Positions 43,811-56,845 of a stretch of DNA of 64,000 nucleotides are shown here, in pieces. Each line of letters opens with the position of its first letter. The stretch's first letter is position 1. The DNA lies in assembly GCA_947044365.1 (NCBI GenBank), contig OX345639.1, positions 9,051,718-9,115,717 on the forward strand. Reading direction: 5' to 3'. The translations under genes and the position numbers were made by a program. The notes beneath the pieces were generated by a model. It saw nothing but the letters and a program-made list of their open reading frames with translations. It was not told the DNA's origin and made no database searches. The DNA comes from Petrosia ficiformis (taxonomy: Eukaryota; Porifera; Demospongiae; Haplosclerida; Petrosiidae).

Positions 43811-46800
43811 CATGTGGCCAGCTCCTTTCACTGTCACAAATTTGAAATTATTCTCATCGTATACTGTGATATACCCAGCCACCTGTGGATTAGATGCATA
43901 TATTTTATGAACTTCATGAAATGAATAGATATTGTCTAACCTGATCATCAACTAGCCATGGGCTCCATGGGGTTTTAACAGAGAATCCAAGACTTGATGT
44001 CCATTGCTAAAACCATACAATGAAAAGGTAATTATCATTATTCAATAATCATTATTATTAGGTTACTTCATTCCCGATATAAGGTACACACCCATCAACA
44101 TCTCCGTTATATATTAGAGTCTGATAGTTCTTTCTATTTATAAACAAAAGGAAAGAATTTCACAATAAAATAGTTACTTCTAAACTAAAGTCTGTTCACA
44201 TTCACGATGTCCTCAAAATTAGGATGTGATGACTTTATATGTAATATAGTGTATAGTTTAATGTTATAAGATTAATACATGATTATATTGTAACTCAATA
44301 ATGAAACAATGGATTGAAATTTGACATACACAAAAACAATAGGGAAGGATAACTATATGAAAGTGATGCAAGTTGAAAGATGGCTGGTCTGAGGTCATGG
44401 TGAATGTGAATGACCTTTAACATAACATGGTCAAAGTATGGGAAACCACTAGTATACATAATTGTAACCTCGGTATTATAATATTTCTAATTTGAATATA
44501 CATAGTAGCACACTGTCATTGCACCTCATATTTAGTATAATGCTACATAATTATTTTACTAACATCAGTGTTGGATAAATGGGTAGTAATGACTCTGTGT
44601 TTGGATGGTATCGTATTCGATCAGTACAAATCTTCCATCCACCAATCTTGTCAACAGGAGCAACATGAAGAACCTCACGCACCTGCATGACGAGAGAATA
44701 AATATAAAGTAACAAAAAATACAGACTATATTACCCAAAATATAAATGTAATTAAATATTACTATTCCACCATTTTTAACAAGAAGCAGATGAATTTGGT
44801 ATCAAACAAGAGTTACCTTTTTGTGTGCTTTGTGAACAAAATGGTGGAATATTGAGTATTTTAAAGCTAAGTCAATTATTGTGCAAAAAAAGATCACATT
44901 TTTGCAAATTAGGACACATTTTTATGCACCCAAATATTCACAACCTTTGGGTTATCACAGAATGCTTTTTCAACATGACCATCAATACATTCAAAAGGTC
45001 CTCCAACTGAAGACCCGACCCTCTCACCAATCCGACCATTCTTATATCCCCTAAGTAGTGACTTCCAAGGATTACTAAAGAAAGTAAAAAGTTAGGAAAT
45101 GTAAATATTTGCCTTCATTCACACTGAGATTAGTTAATACTTAGGACACTTGGTAACACTTACATACTATATTTAACCGGTGTTTCCTCCAAAGGGTGGT
45201 AACATGGCACTCCCCCACTTTTTAGAGGGTTATGGTACTCTGCTTGTGTCTGTTTGTCTGTCTATTACTAAAAAACTCAAAAAACTAGAAGTGCTAGCAC
45301 CCAACGGATGCATTTAGACATGACAGAAGGATTTGTGTAGGCACATTGCATTCTGCATTTTTTGTGTAAGTAATGTAATGAATCTACCTTTATGCGTTTC
45401 ATAAAGAAATAGAATACCTCACATACATTTAACGTGCATGTGCACTATAATATACAAGTATTAACTGGCCCAGTGTGAACCTAGCTTTAGTTATATTATT
45501 AATTATTCTTAACATACGTTGTTCTTGAAAATGGAGAAGATAGGTTCATGAAGCAGTTGTCATAAATATCATAGACATTCACTTTGCCAATTTTATCTCC
45601 CATTGTCAAGAGCAGTTTGTGACAGTCCTCACTATATGTACATATATATATATATACAACTTTATATATAATATATACTTTATATATATATATATATATA
45701 ATATATATATATGCAAATTTAGTTATTTATAAATACATCATTATAGATACAAACACTGCGACACACCTGGGATGTTCATAGTCACTGCATGTTTGGGTGA
45801 TCTTGGTATACAATTCCTATACAGTGCAAAACAGTAAAATACTCATACAGAAATCATCCAATTTTTACCGACTAACATCTGGGAATAATCCATGTCCATG
45901 ATAGAAGTCCACATGGATACTCATACCAGCTTTGCTACATCCACCCACCTTGCTGCCTATACACCCATTACCAACCTATTGAAAGAAACAGATGTGTAGA
46001 ACACTCGTACATAGTGGGGCTATTCGGGTGTGTAATTTTCTGATGCATAAAGTAATGTAGCACACAAGGTGTAAGGTTATTCAGATCCATATTGTATGTA
46101 TATCCAAAGGTATTGTTGCCACGATAATTAAAGAAATTTCCATGTCATGTCATGGTACTTCTGTACTTCCATTGACTACAGTGTACTTCATGAGTTGCCT
46201 GTTGTACATTCAAAGTACACTGTACTTAGAGTGTACTACACAGTATTACACCTTAGTACTATGCAAATGTAAAGGGATTCACACATCACAGTACAGATAG
46301 TACTACTTAGAAGTACAGTTGACTATCACCTTATTAAAGTATAGCTCCCATCATAGTATGTAAACTTAATAAATTCAGATACTGTACTTACAGCAAATCC
46401 TTTTAAGTTGATTTGGTCTGCTGTTCTTTGCATTCGATTCTCCTCCATAATTTTATAAACCAAGGTAGGCACATATATGCCAGCATATGATTCTCCTCTG
46501 TTGAACAAATAAATCATTAGCGTATCAGTTGTATAATAATTATTTACAAACTTACGTCACAAAGAAGTCATTGTTCCGATATTCACTGAATTTTGCAAAC
46601 CAGTTTACAAGAAATATGTAGTTGTCCATAGCAGTTTTATTATCATCAGTTGAATAATCAATGGAAGGATTTTCGGAAAATGAAAATCCGACACCAGCTG
46701 GAGCTTCCACTGGAGTGTAAACAATAATACACTATCTACCCTCATCATTATGATATAGTATTGTATTAATAATTATTACAAGTGAAATTGGCAAACAATT

Positions 46801-48610
46801 TCTAAGATGTTTAATACTGGCCAGTTTAACAGCTAATTACATCAGGGGTGCACTTTTGGTGCTATGCCACTGAAGGTAGCTCCTTGGTAGTGTTCAACAG
46901 CCCCAAACAGCAGAACTACCTCCAGAAATGCATAATCAGCAATTGGCAAAGGATAAGGCTAGCAAGAGTTATATAATTATTAGCAAAAATGTGATCAAGC
47001 CACACGATCATTAACATTAGTGGGCGAAATTTTCAGGTGTGCTTCATGCGCCCCAAATATTAATCTGGTAATGTATAAACAGCTCCATAAATTCTGATTT
47101 TCAACACCTTTGTCAGATATATGTCGTGAATCTTTTATTTATGGTATAATTTATACTATTAATTTATTATACAATCATACTAGCATATACTAATCATTGT
47201 GAAACTGATCTATTATTACTGCATGTTCACAGAATAAATACAACTGATTTTCTTTGTCTATCCTGGCATCTTATAAAGAATTGTTTGGACAACTTGAGAA
47301 CTCCTTAATGATTTACTTAAGTAAACAAGGAGTACATGTAAGGATTGTTTACACTGAAAAAGGTAGATGAATAGACACTATACTATTGAGCAGACATTGT
47401 TAGTAAAAATGTGGTCATTCAGAACTGTTATAATCAATAAATAAAAATGCTACACAAGTACAAACATGTAACTCCATCTCTAACTTACAATAGATTATAT
47501 TTGCTATTCTGTTCCATGTCCATGGATTGTATATAAGTTCAGGAAGACCAGTGCTGTAACCACTATGGGATGCATGATCATCACAGTCAGACATGAGGTC
47601 AATTACAATGCCATATAATATATTATTCCCTTAAAAATACCTCCTAAGTCAATGTTGCTATTACTATTACCTTAAAAATTCTTTCATGTTTTAAACTATA
47701 TGCTAATTTTCATGAATTTCTCAAAACAGAATCAGTTAAGTCAACACTTTTCTGGCCAAAACATTTCCCTCCAGTACTAAAAAGTCTCTCTACTGGCCCC
47801 TATAACTTAAGGTCAACTACAATTACTATTACTATTACCTCATTGTGTCTTATGAAAGTAAAATCATAACTTATTAAAACACTGTTCTTGTTTTTGGTAT
47901 CAATGAATGTAAACTTTATTTTGTTACCATATGTACTGTTTATACAGTACTATATGTACTGTTAGTATTGTATGCAACTGTTACCTATTTATTACTATTA
48001 CCTCAACATTGAGATTATATATTACTATTACTAACACTATTACTTGACTGTCTATTACTATTACTATTACCTCAACATTGAGATTGTATATTACTATTAC
48101 TAATACTATTACTTGACTGTCTATTACTATTACTATTACCGTTTTTTAATGACCTATTACTATTATATCAGATTATGTAATATACATACCTGCGATTAAA
48201 GTGCAATGGTCCCATTTCATTAAAGTATCCATCTAACGAGCTACAACCAGGTCCTCCATTCTAGTATGACATATTATTTATTAACAAGTGGAATGATTAC
48301 AGAACCACTCACCAACCAAAGAACAACAGGTGCATTTTCAGGATTGGTCTCACTTTCAACAAACCTATTGAAGAGGGAACCATGTTCCAAATATTTCATA
48401 GATATCACATGTCTATTTATGATAATTATATCTTTACCAATAGTGCAAGTATTTGCCTGTTGTTGTATTCACTTCAATGTATCCACTGTATTGTTTAGAA
48501 GGGAGAGGTTTATTCCATCCAGGTAAACTCTCTCCTTTTATCTCGTCTTCTGGGATCTCTCCTCTCACAGTGATGATTAGTATTACACAAATATATACAA
48601 AAGTTGACAT
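43811..48610 (-). CDS. Serine carboxypeptidase (S10 family), C-terminal exon not found
   Basis: Secreted or lysosomal S10 carboxypeptidase of the cathepsin A/CPVL/SCPL type. Exons: 48610-48438, 48364-48313, 48260-48190, 47553-47489, 46709-46556, 46497-46392, 45975-45877, 45816-45767, 45631-45518, 45074-44945, 44682-44564, 44133-44088, 44006-43941, 43882-43811; in phase, 439 aa so far. Signal peptide MSTFVYICVILIITVRG; LWLNGGPGCSS; nucleophile S175 in TGESYAGIYVPTL; VGNGCIG; acidic catalytic motif IYNGDVDG (389-391); catalytic H438 in VKGAGHM. The normal continuation (VP...P..A...F tail of about 20 residues) is missing: after GHM comes GTGAGT, or without splicing V-S-N-I-stop at 43796. No matching exon is evident down to the F-box fragment. 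MITE copies lie in its introns. Confidence 0.88.
44186..44420 (-). mobile_element. MITE family A, carboxypeptidase intron copy (inverted)
   Basis: About 235 bp from GTCTGTTCACATTCACGATG to GAGGTCATGGTGAATGTGAA, in reverse orientation relative to the 34067 copy. Confidence 0.75.
46150..46388. mobile_element. MITE family B copy abutting a splice donor
   Basis: Right-end sequence (ACTTAGAAGTACAGTTGACT, CATAGTATGTAAACTTAATA) ends four bases from the exon at 46392, so the donor GTAAGTAC of the carboxypeptidase exon overlaps the element's GTACTTAC boundary. Confidence 0.65.
47630..48170 (-). mobile_element. hAT-derived relic, inverse relative of 22280-22860
   Basis: The minus strand around 47805-47720 reads GPVERLFSTGGKCFGQKSVD and onward, the hAT dimerisation motif. 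It is bordered by ATTACTATTACC tracts and two CTCAACATTGAGATT units. Lies in a carboxypeptidase intron. Confidence 0.7.
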
Positions 48611-49598
48611 TATTACTGAATATCCAAATTTCTATTATGATGCAAGTGGAAGTGGTTACTAGTACTACACAGAGTGACATGTGACTTCCCCCCCGCGTAG
48701 CCACACCTTCGAGGCTTCGAGTACGAGTCGCGCGCGTGCACTATAGAACATATCAGAGAGTACGGTAGTACTCTCTATGTAGGGATGGCACGGAAAAAAA
48801 ATGGCCGCCATGCATTTCAATTGCAAGTGATGAGCTGAAATCTCTGGTAATATATACACATAAGTTTCTATACACACATGCCTGTTTATATCTAGTGTTT
48901 TTATGACTACCAATACCTTCTAGATGGCCGAAGATTATTGTTAAGGTAGAGAACCGGCGAGTGGCAAAACTGGCAAAATCTTCATCATAATTATTATTAA
49001 TATTATTTTCCAGACAAATCATTTTTTTGTTTGTTGACCTATCACGATGATTCTAGCACCATTCCCGTCGCATTTATAGTAAAATTCTGGTCGTAAAGTA
49101 TCGAGATGATATCTTCAGATACTATGAAAGAAGACAGTCTCAACGACTACAAAGATTTGATCTGGAATTGGACGCCATTTTCCTAAGTGGAATTTAATTA
49201 CGCATGCGCATTTGTATACTCTTAACATGGAAGCTGAAAAGGTGGAAGTGTTTGGCATTGTAATAACATTTGTGAGTTTGTGAGCAAATACTAATAATAA
49301 CTATTAATATTAAAGCAATTGTATAATAATATTGTATACTATGATAAGCATTGGAATACTGAATGGTTGACACAGTGACTGACACTACTTCTTGTAGGAC
49401 TGCAGACAGTGATGTAAGTGAATAGAGAATATACATCATCTGTAAGTGAAAGAGAATGATAATCAATACATAAACAAAAGACTGACCTTCATTGATGAAC
49501 AAATTTTAATGCATTTTTGATTGCATGATTTCATAATATATAGTATTTCTGCAATCTACAAAAAAACATTCACATCGTTTAGAAAAAAATCAATGAAA

Positions 49599-49906
49599 AC
49601 AAGAATAATAAAAAACATTTTCAATAAAAATGAAAGAAGATGTAGGGATGTCAAAACCCAAAAAGCAAGCAAACAAGGTTGGGAAGCTAACTTAGGACCC
49701 AAAATTAAACAAACCACTTCCATATAACCCTACATAAGTGCTTACACCTCTGTACAAAGAGCTGTAATTATGTAGGGTTATATGGAAGTGGTTTGTTTAA
49801 TTTTGGGTCCTAAGTTAGCTTCCCAACCTTGTTTGCTTGCTTTTTGGGTTTTGACATCCCTACATCTTCTTTCATTTTTATTGAAAATGTTTTTTATTAT
49901 TCTTGT
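49599..49906. repeat. Perfect 138-bp inverted repeat with 32-bp loop
   Basis: The left arm 49599-49736 and right arm 49769-49906 are exact reverse complements base for base; the loop is 49737-49768. A transcript across it would form an unbroken 138-bp hairpin. The arms contain GACCCAAAATTAAACAAACC and no transposase or host-gene match visible in the window. Confidence 0.95.
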
Positions 49907-49911
49907 ATATA

Positions 49912-50660
49912 AATAAGTCAGTGTATAATGGGAGAACTAGTAGTAGGAAGGCTGAATTAATAAAAGTATTCAGTACACATAAGTATTATACAGGAGGTTG
50001 ATGTGGGATTGACTCAGTACACATAATTCTAATCTGTGTACTTTTGATATATATGGGAGAGTGATTGTAGCAAAGTAAACTGATAGAGAGATACCAGTTT
50101 CATAATTATGATAGTCATAACCGCAAAAGAGCTAGATCCACAATCACTTATCTCATTCTCAAAAGCTAACTTATCTGTGCACTCCAAATGTACAAGGTCA
50201 CTTGGGTATCACTGCACTATGGAGATATAATTATAATTATGTGTAATAAGTAATTATATCAGTGTGTATAATGGGAGAGTATATTAAACTAAGAGTAGGA
50301 AGGCTGAAATAATAAATTATACGGTACATATAAGTATTATATATGAGGCTGATGTAGGTGATTGTAGCAAAGTAAACTGATAGAGATATATGAGTTTCAT
50401 AGTCATAACCGGTACCGCAAAACAACTAATCACTTATCTCATTCTCAGTACACAAAAGTTAACTTATCTGTGCACTCCAATTGTACAAGGCATGACTGCA
50501 ATATGAATTGTATTACTAATAGTATAATTATAGGAAGACTGATTATACAGTACACATGCATAAGTATTATATAGGAGGCTGATATGAGCCTCACTCTGAA
50601 GTATATACACATAATTATATGTGTGTATATACTATTAATATATAAGAGTGATTTTAGCAA
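49912..50660. repeat. Degenerate tandem repeat, about 300-350 bp unit
   Basis: Three imperfect units share GTGTATAATGGGAGA, GTAGGAAGGCTGAA, TGTAGCAAAGTAAACTGATA and TTATCTGTGCACTCCAA, in the same order. Non-coding. Confidence 0.75.
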
Positions 50661-50823
50661 TATATGTTAGTGGGCCACATCATTCTTGTCCTTTGCCATA
50701 TTAATTAAGATTGTTAATCATACAAAACTAAGAAGCTAACAAATGTATAGTAAAATGAATAACTAACATGTATTGGAATACAATAAACATGCAATAATCC
50801 AAGTTTTGGGATGTTGCCCTTCA

Positions 50824-52918
50824 CTAAGAAGGTGGAAACAATTCTTCATTTCTTTCAAACAACTGGTAGGCTGATCTCAGACCAGATTCCAGAGCTCCCT
50901 GAATCCATCCATTGGTGGAGGAAAGGGCCTCACCACAAAAGTAGAGGTTTTTAAACGGTTCCTGTAGAATTTTTCTCGCCAAATATTGCTGAGGTTTGAG
51001 GTAACAGAATGCTCCTTGAGAGGACGGGTCATCGTACCATGCCTGGATTGCTCCAACTTCAAAATTCTCTTTGATCTGTGGATGTATTACAGATATCTCT
51101 TCAACGGCTTCAGCAATAGCAGCATCAGGAGTTTGAGAACCAAAGAGAAGAGCCTCCTGTTTCCATGTGTAACACATGAGGATACCACGTTCTCCTATTG
51201 GAACTTCAAAATTTGGATTACTTGGATAGTGGATTTGACCGATGGGCATATTGGTTTTAGAGAATGCACCATTGATGCCTTCTGCTTGCCAAAACCGAGT
51301 GCGACTTTGAAGCAGAATTTTTGTTGAAGGGGTATAAAAGATGTTTTCAAAACCCTTATAGTAGTGAAAAGGTAAGGGAGGATCGAATACCAACTGACGG
51401 ACAATGTTGAGTGGAAGTGTTACTATCACCATGTCACCTTCAAACTCCATTTGAGCCTTCGTTGTCTCATTGTGACACAACACTTTTGCATAGCCATCTG
51501 AATATTTGATTTCTCGTGCAGTAACGCCAAAGACTATATTTTTAGAGAGCTCTACGTCATAATTCCATCCCCACTTGTTTTTCTCAGCAAAAGCCTCCGG
51601 TATCATTCGCAAGCCTTCTTCAAAAGTGTGCATAGGGTCGCTCCCCCATTCTCCAAGTGAACCTCTCAAAAAATCAACAAGACTCACATCAAGCTGCAGT
51701 GTGTAGCTATAGGTAGAGTATCCAACAATAGCGTCTGCCGGCCAAGGAATTAGATATTTAAGACTTTCTAGGATATCATTATCTTCTTCTGGCTTGTATT
51801 TGCTTGCCTGCTGGAGTTTTAGCTTCACTTCTTCATAGGTTGCCATGAGGAAAGCGTTGACTGAAAACTGTGACCATTTCTCTATCCATTTTTCCCAAGC
51901 TTCGGCAGGGTTGTCACAGGTAGCAAGCAACCCACAAAGCTGAGCTTTAACCGGTGCTACAGTTTTATTCCAGTAGTCACCTGTTCATTGAAAGATACAT
52001 AATTTACTTGAAAAGGTAAAAGAAAAGATAAAACTTACTGATATTTTCAATTCCAATTTCTTTCTTAAATCCTGGATTATTTTTTTCCGATTGGTTCAGG
52101 GTAGTCTGCCATCGTGGCCAGAACTTGTCGCAGTATGCCGTTGAATTTTCATTCCATTCTGTGGATAAAAATTAACATAAATGTAAATAATTATATCTAG
52201 CATTGTTATTACTTACCACTCATTTGAATAGGAGTTTCTCCATAGAAAGAGTAATATCCTTTGTCCCCAGTATTGATGAACTGTTTCAGAGGTAATTGAA
52301 ACTTCTGGGAATAGAAATCAGTCATGAAGTGACTTGGTCCAGTCCAGCCTCGTTCACCTGTTCCAGGTAGACGCATTGCCCCAGCTGTACATGAAAACAT
52401 ATGCATGAAAACATAATATTATGTATAATACTGATGAAAGAAATGTGGAAGTACTTACCGTCAGACCATAAACCTTTGTAGAACTTTTCATCTGAAATTG
52501 TCTTCACTCTACCTCCAACACGATGCTGCATCTCCAGGATTTTAACATTGTGTCCTACTTGTGCAAGCTCGTATCCAGCCACCAGTCCCGACATACCAGC
52601 TCCAATAATGATCACGTTCCTGGGATGTTCGGTTTTCGTATACTTGTACTTGTCGGAACATTCTGGTGGAGCATCTTTTCCACATTTGTAGTACTTATGG
52701 TAAGCATAGTTCAGCCCATAGTTACTGATGTCCAAAAGAAATGGTTTGAGTGAATCGTCTTGTTGTATTGGGGGCAGACCGTCTCTCGATCGAGTACTTG
52801 GTTTAATATCCTCGGGAGGAATGGTAGCATGGCTCCTGAGGTCACCAGAAAACCAATCAGGTTCATTATCAGTCCTGAGATCTTTCACAATTTCTTCAAT
52901 CTCTTCAAATGCTGTCAT
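50824..52918 (-). CDS. L-amino-acid-oxidase-like flavoenzyme, copy 1 (4 exons)
   Basis: FAD-dependent amine/L-amino-acid oxidase family: oxidises an amino acid or amine, producing the keto product, ammonia and hydrogen peroxide. Exons 52918-52459, 52384-52217, 52158-52039, 51980-50824; in phase, 634 aa. The dinucleotide-binding fold NVIIIGAGMSGLVAGYEL (G106, G108, G111) is followed by ILEMQHRVGGRV and GAMRLPGTGERG. The substrate/FAD C-terminal part has LYFCGEALSSTNGWIQGALE. There is no signal peptide at the chosen start MTAFEEIEEI, which matches the position of MTTQSEVEEI in copy 2. An upstream in-frame ATG exists at 52972 but its peptide is not signal-like. The substrate cannot be read from sequence; invertebrate relatives include antimicrobial oxidases. 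Confidence 0.88.
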
Positions 52919-54729
52919 GTTTTTTTTAAATATAAACAGCTCTTGCAAAGTTGCATATATAAATGCAAACAAGCTTTTAATAGCCGTGGCTACAGGAAGA
53001 ATATAGTATAGTCAATACAAACCGCAGACAGCTTTTTTCCGGCCGGCCAGTATAACACAAGCCACACCTTTCAGTTATAACAACTGGCAGAGTTTCTTGC
53101 ACGATATATACTGTACTTTTACTTACTTGTACTATAGAATCCAAAGAGTGCAAAGTTTAGTAAAAGTACTGTATACATGCGTATAATATTTCAGTTGGTT
53201 GTACATTTGACCTATGTGTCAATCTATAAGAGTAGTACCCCTAATTCTAATTTTGTGAACTGTACTATTGTAAGTTCTTAGTCTCTTTTATTGTTCACAT
53301 GTTAAACAATTAGTCTCACTTAGTATGCCAAAAATGACAATATAAATAGTGCACAATATTTCAACTGGTATGGAAGTTTATTCAGTATAGCCATACAGGC
53401 TTTTGGGTGGTTCAAGTTATAAACTGAAATGATAAAGATAAAATATAGAGTTCAACCAGGAAATGTATATATAGTTTATATGGCATGTACTTTTGTACGT
53501 AAATACGTATGTATTCTTTGTATGTATGTGTGTACATGTAGCAGCTAGGTGGCAAATTCAATAACTTCAAGAACAAGTAGTAGAACAAGGAAACCAAATG
53601 ATAAAGATAAAGAAATGTATACATGTATAATTTATATGTATGTACATAATTATATTAATGTATAGCATGTACTTTGTATATTTAATTATGTATGTATCTT
53701 TGTATGTATGTACATGTTGCAGGGCCAAATTTAATTAACTCTAAGGAAACTGTAATGATATGCATAAAATATCGAGTTCAACCACAAAATGTATGTATAT
53801 TATTATGCATATAAATTTAGGTAAAGTGTATCTTTGTATGTATGCACATGTTATGGTGGCAAATGTAATTAATTCATACTACAGTAGAACAAGGAAACTG
53901 TAATGATATGCATAAAATATCGAGTTCAACCACAAAATGTATGTACATTATTATGCATTTAGGTATAGTCTATCTTTGTATGTATGTATATGTTGCAGGT
54001 AGCAAATGTTCTTATTACAGTAGAACAAGAAACAGAATAATATACTCCAAGAACATTCACTGCAAAACCATTATTGTTATTCAGGTGAACAGTTACCTTA
54101 TTCTCTTATTTATGTAATCCAATTCTTGCTTCCTTAGGCTCGAAGCTCTGATGATTGTCATCTGTCTAGATTATTTAGTTGCAAGGAATAGTGGCATGTA
54201 TGCATGTGATACAGGTTGATATAAAGACTGGTCAGCAGTTAGTGTAAGTTCCCACTCGCCTAAACAATCCAGAATGCACTTCTACTATATATATAGTTCC
54301 ACAAAAGAACAACTGTACTTTTAAAGTTCCACAGAGTAGCTAAGAGCAGCTTTCCAATTTTATTCCAGTAACGAATTTTGAGAGAAAGTGGATTTTATAA
54401 ACTTTGACTTTTTTTAAATTTGAGTTTTGCTATAAATTAATATTGTGTAATATTATAGTTTGGGCATCCCTTCCAATTAGTAATTGTAAATTAATTTCAA
54501 TGGTAATCATAATCATTATTGCATTGAATTCACATGCAGTTAGTTATATGAAAATTTAATGTGTATAATTATTAACAAACACATGTTTTATAACAAAAAA
54601 AAACAACTTTTAAGAGCCTATGAAAAGGAGCCTATGAAAAGTAAATCAGCTGGATCATTGTCTGGGTAAAGGGAATGGATTTCTAAAGTTTAGGGATAAT
54701 CAAGCCTGTTATTGGAATAATGTTCTTCA
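52919..54729. other. Intergenic region between the two flavoenzyme genes
   Basis: 1.8 kb without a supported gene. It contains the tandem repeat 53425-54030 and AT-rich flanks with a poly-A tract at 54595. Confidence 0.5.
53425..54030. repeat. Tandem repeat, about 150-170 bp unit, four copies
   Basis: The last two units (about 53742 and 53893, period 151) share AAACTGTAATGATATGCATA and CGAGTTCAACCACAAAATGT; two earlier ones are more diverged. Each contains a TATGTATGTACATGT run. Confidence 0.8.
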
Positions 54730-56845
54730 TTAGTTAGAAAAATTGTCTTCGTTGTTTTTAAACAACTGGTAGGCTGCTCTCAGACCAGATTCCAGAGCTC
54801 CCTGAATCCACCCATTGGAAGTGGAAAGGGCCTCGCCACAAAAATAGAGGTCCTGAAATGGTTCCTGGAGAACTCTCCTTGCTCTATATTGCTCAGGTTT
54901 GAGGAAACAGAATGCTCCTTGGGAGGACGGGTCATCGTACCATGCCTGGATTGCTCCAACTTCGAAATTCTCTTTGATCTGTGGATGTATTACAGATACC
55001 TCTTCAACAGCTTCAGCAATAGCAGCATCAGGAGTTTGAGAACCAAAGAGAAGAGCCTCCTGTTTCCATGTGTAACACATGAGAATACCACGTTCTCCTA
55101 TTGGAACTTCAAAATTTGGATTACTGGGATAGTGGATTTGACCAATGGGCATGTTGGTTTTAGAGAATGCACCGTTGATGCCTTCTGCTTGCCAAAACTG
55201 AGTGCGACTTTGGAGCAGAATTTTTGTTGAAGGGCTATAAAAAATGTTTTCGAATGCCTTGTAGTAGTAGAAAGGTAAGGGAGGATCGAATACCAACTGA
55301 CGGACAATGTTGAGTGGAAGTGTTACTATCACCATGTCACCTTCAAACTCCATTTGAGCCTTCGTTGTCTCATTGTGACACAACACTTTTGCATAGCCAT
55401 CTGAATATTTGATTTCTCGTGCAGTAACGCCAAAGACTATATTTTTAGAGAGCTCTACGTCATAATTCCATCCCCACTTGTTTTTCTCAGCAAAAGCCTC
55501 CGGTATCATTCGCAAGCCTTCTTCGAAAGTGTGCATAGGGTCAACCCACCATTGTCCAAGCTCATCTCTCAAATAATCAACAAGACTCACATCAAGCTGC
55601 AGTGTGTAGCTGTAGGTAGAATACCCAACAATAGCATCAAGTGGCCAAGGAATTAGATATTTAAGACTTTCTAGGACATCGTCATCCTCTTCAGGCCTAT
55701 ACGTTTTGGCCTGCTTGAGTTTTAGCTTTATTTCTTCATAGGTTGACATGAGGAAAGTGTTGACAGCAAACTGTGACCATTTCTCCACCCATCTTGACCA
55801 AGCAAGGGCTGGGTTGTCACAGGTAGCAAGCCACCCACGAAGCTGAGCCTTAACTGGTGCTACAGTTTTCTCCCAGTAGTCACCTGTTCATTGAAAGTAT
55901 GACGCATAAATAATTATGTTTATTTACTTGAAAAGGTAAAAGAAAAAGATAAAACTTACTGATATTTTCAATTCCAATTTCTTTCTTAAATCCTGGATTA
56001 GTTTCTTCCGATTGGTTCAGGGTAGTCTGCCATCTTGGCCAGAATTTGTCACAGTATGCCGTTGAGTTATTGTTCCATTCTGTGGATGAAAAAAGTAATT
56101 AACATAAATCTATAGCAAAAATACATAGCATTAGTTATTTACTTACCACTCATTCGAATAGGAGTCTGAGCATAGAAAGACAAATATCCTTTGTCCCCAG
56201 TATTGATGAACTGTTTCAGAGGTAATTGAAACTTCTGGGAATAGAAATCAGTCATGAAGTGACTTGGTCCAGTCCAGCCTCGTTCACCTGTTCCAGGTAG
56301 ACGCATTGCCCCAGCTGTACATGAAAACATATGCATGAAAACATAATATTATGTATAATACTGATGAAAGAAATGTGGAAGTACTTACCGTCAGACCATA
56401 AACCTTTGTAGAACTTTTCATCTGAAATTGTCTTCACTCTACCTCCAACACGATGCTGCATCTCCAGGATTTTAACATTGTGTCCTACTTGTGCAAGCTC
56501 GTATCCAGCCACCAGTCCCGACATACCAGCTCCAATAATGATCACGTTCCTGGGATGTTCGGTTTTCGTATATTTGTACTTGTCGGAACATTCTGGAGCA
56601 TCTTTTCCACATTTGTAGTACTTATGGTAAGCATAGTTCAGCCCATAGTTACTGATGTCGAAAAGAAATGGTTTGAAAGTGTCGTCTTGTTGTATTGGGG
56701 GCACACCGTCTCCCGATGGAGTGCTTGGTTTAATATCCTCGGGAGGAATGGTAGCATGGCTCTTGAGGTCACCAGAAAACCAATCAGGTTCATGATCAGT
56801 CCTGAGACCTTTCACAATTTCTTCCACTTCTGATTGTGTTGTCAT
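54730..56845 (-). CDS. L-amino-acid-oxidase-like flavoenzyme, copy 2 (4 exons)
   Basis: Tandem paralogue of the preceding gene with the same four-exon structure: 56845-56389, 56314-56147, 56079-55960, 55883-54730; 632 aa. It differs by one codon in the first exon (APEC versus APPEC) and at the extreme C-terminus. The same FAD motifs are intact, so both copies look functional. Sequence from exon 1's end through intron 1 and most of exon 2 appears identical in the two genes, whereas introns 2-3 and the 5' flank differ; see findings. An upstream ATG at 56899 would add 18 residues. Confidence 0.88.

Larger units (their letters stand above)
48611..50823. other. Intergenic region with palindrome and long tandem repeat
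   Basis: 2.2 kb with no supported protein gene. It holds a GC-rich patch at 48685-48740 (GAGTCGCGCGCGTGC), probably the carboxypeptidase promoter side; the perfect inverted repeat 49599-49906; and a degenerate tandem repeat 49912-50660. Confidence 0.55.

Noticed and set aside
49521..49727. Small basic ORF over the palindrome's left arm
   Set aside because: Explained entirely by AT-rich inverted-repeat DNA; no homology or start context.
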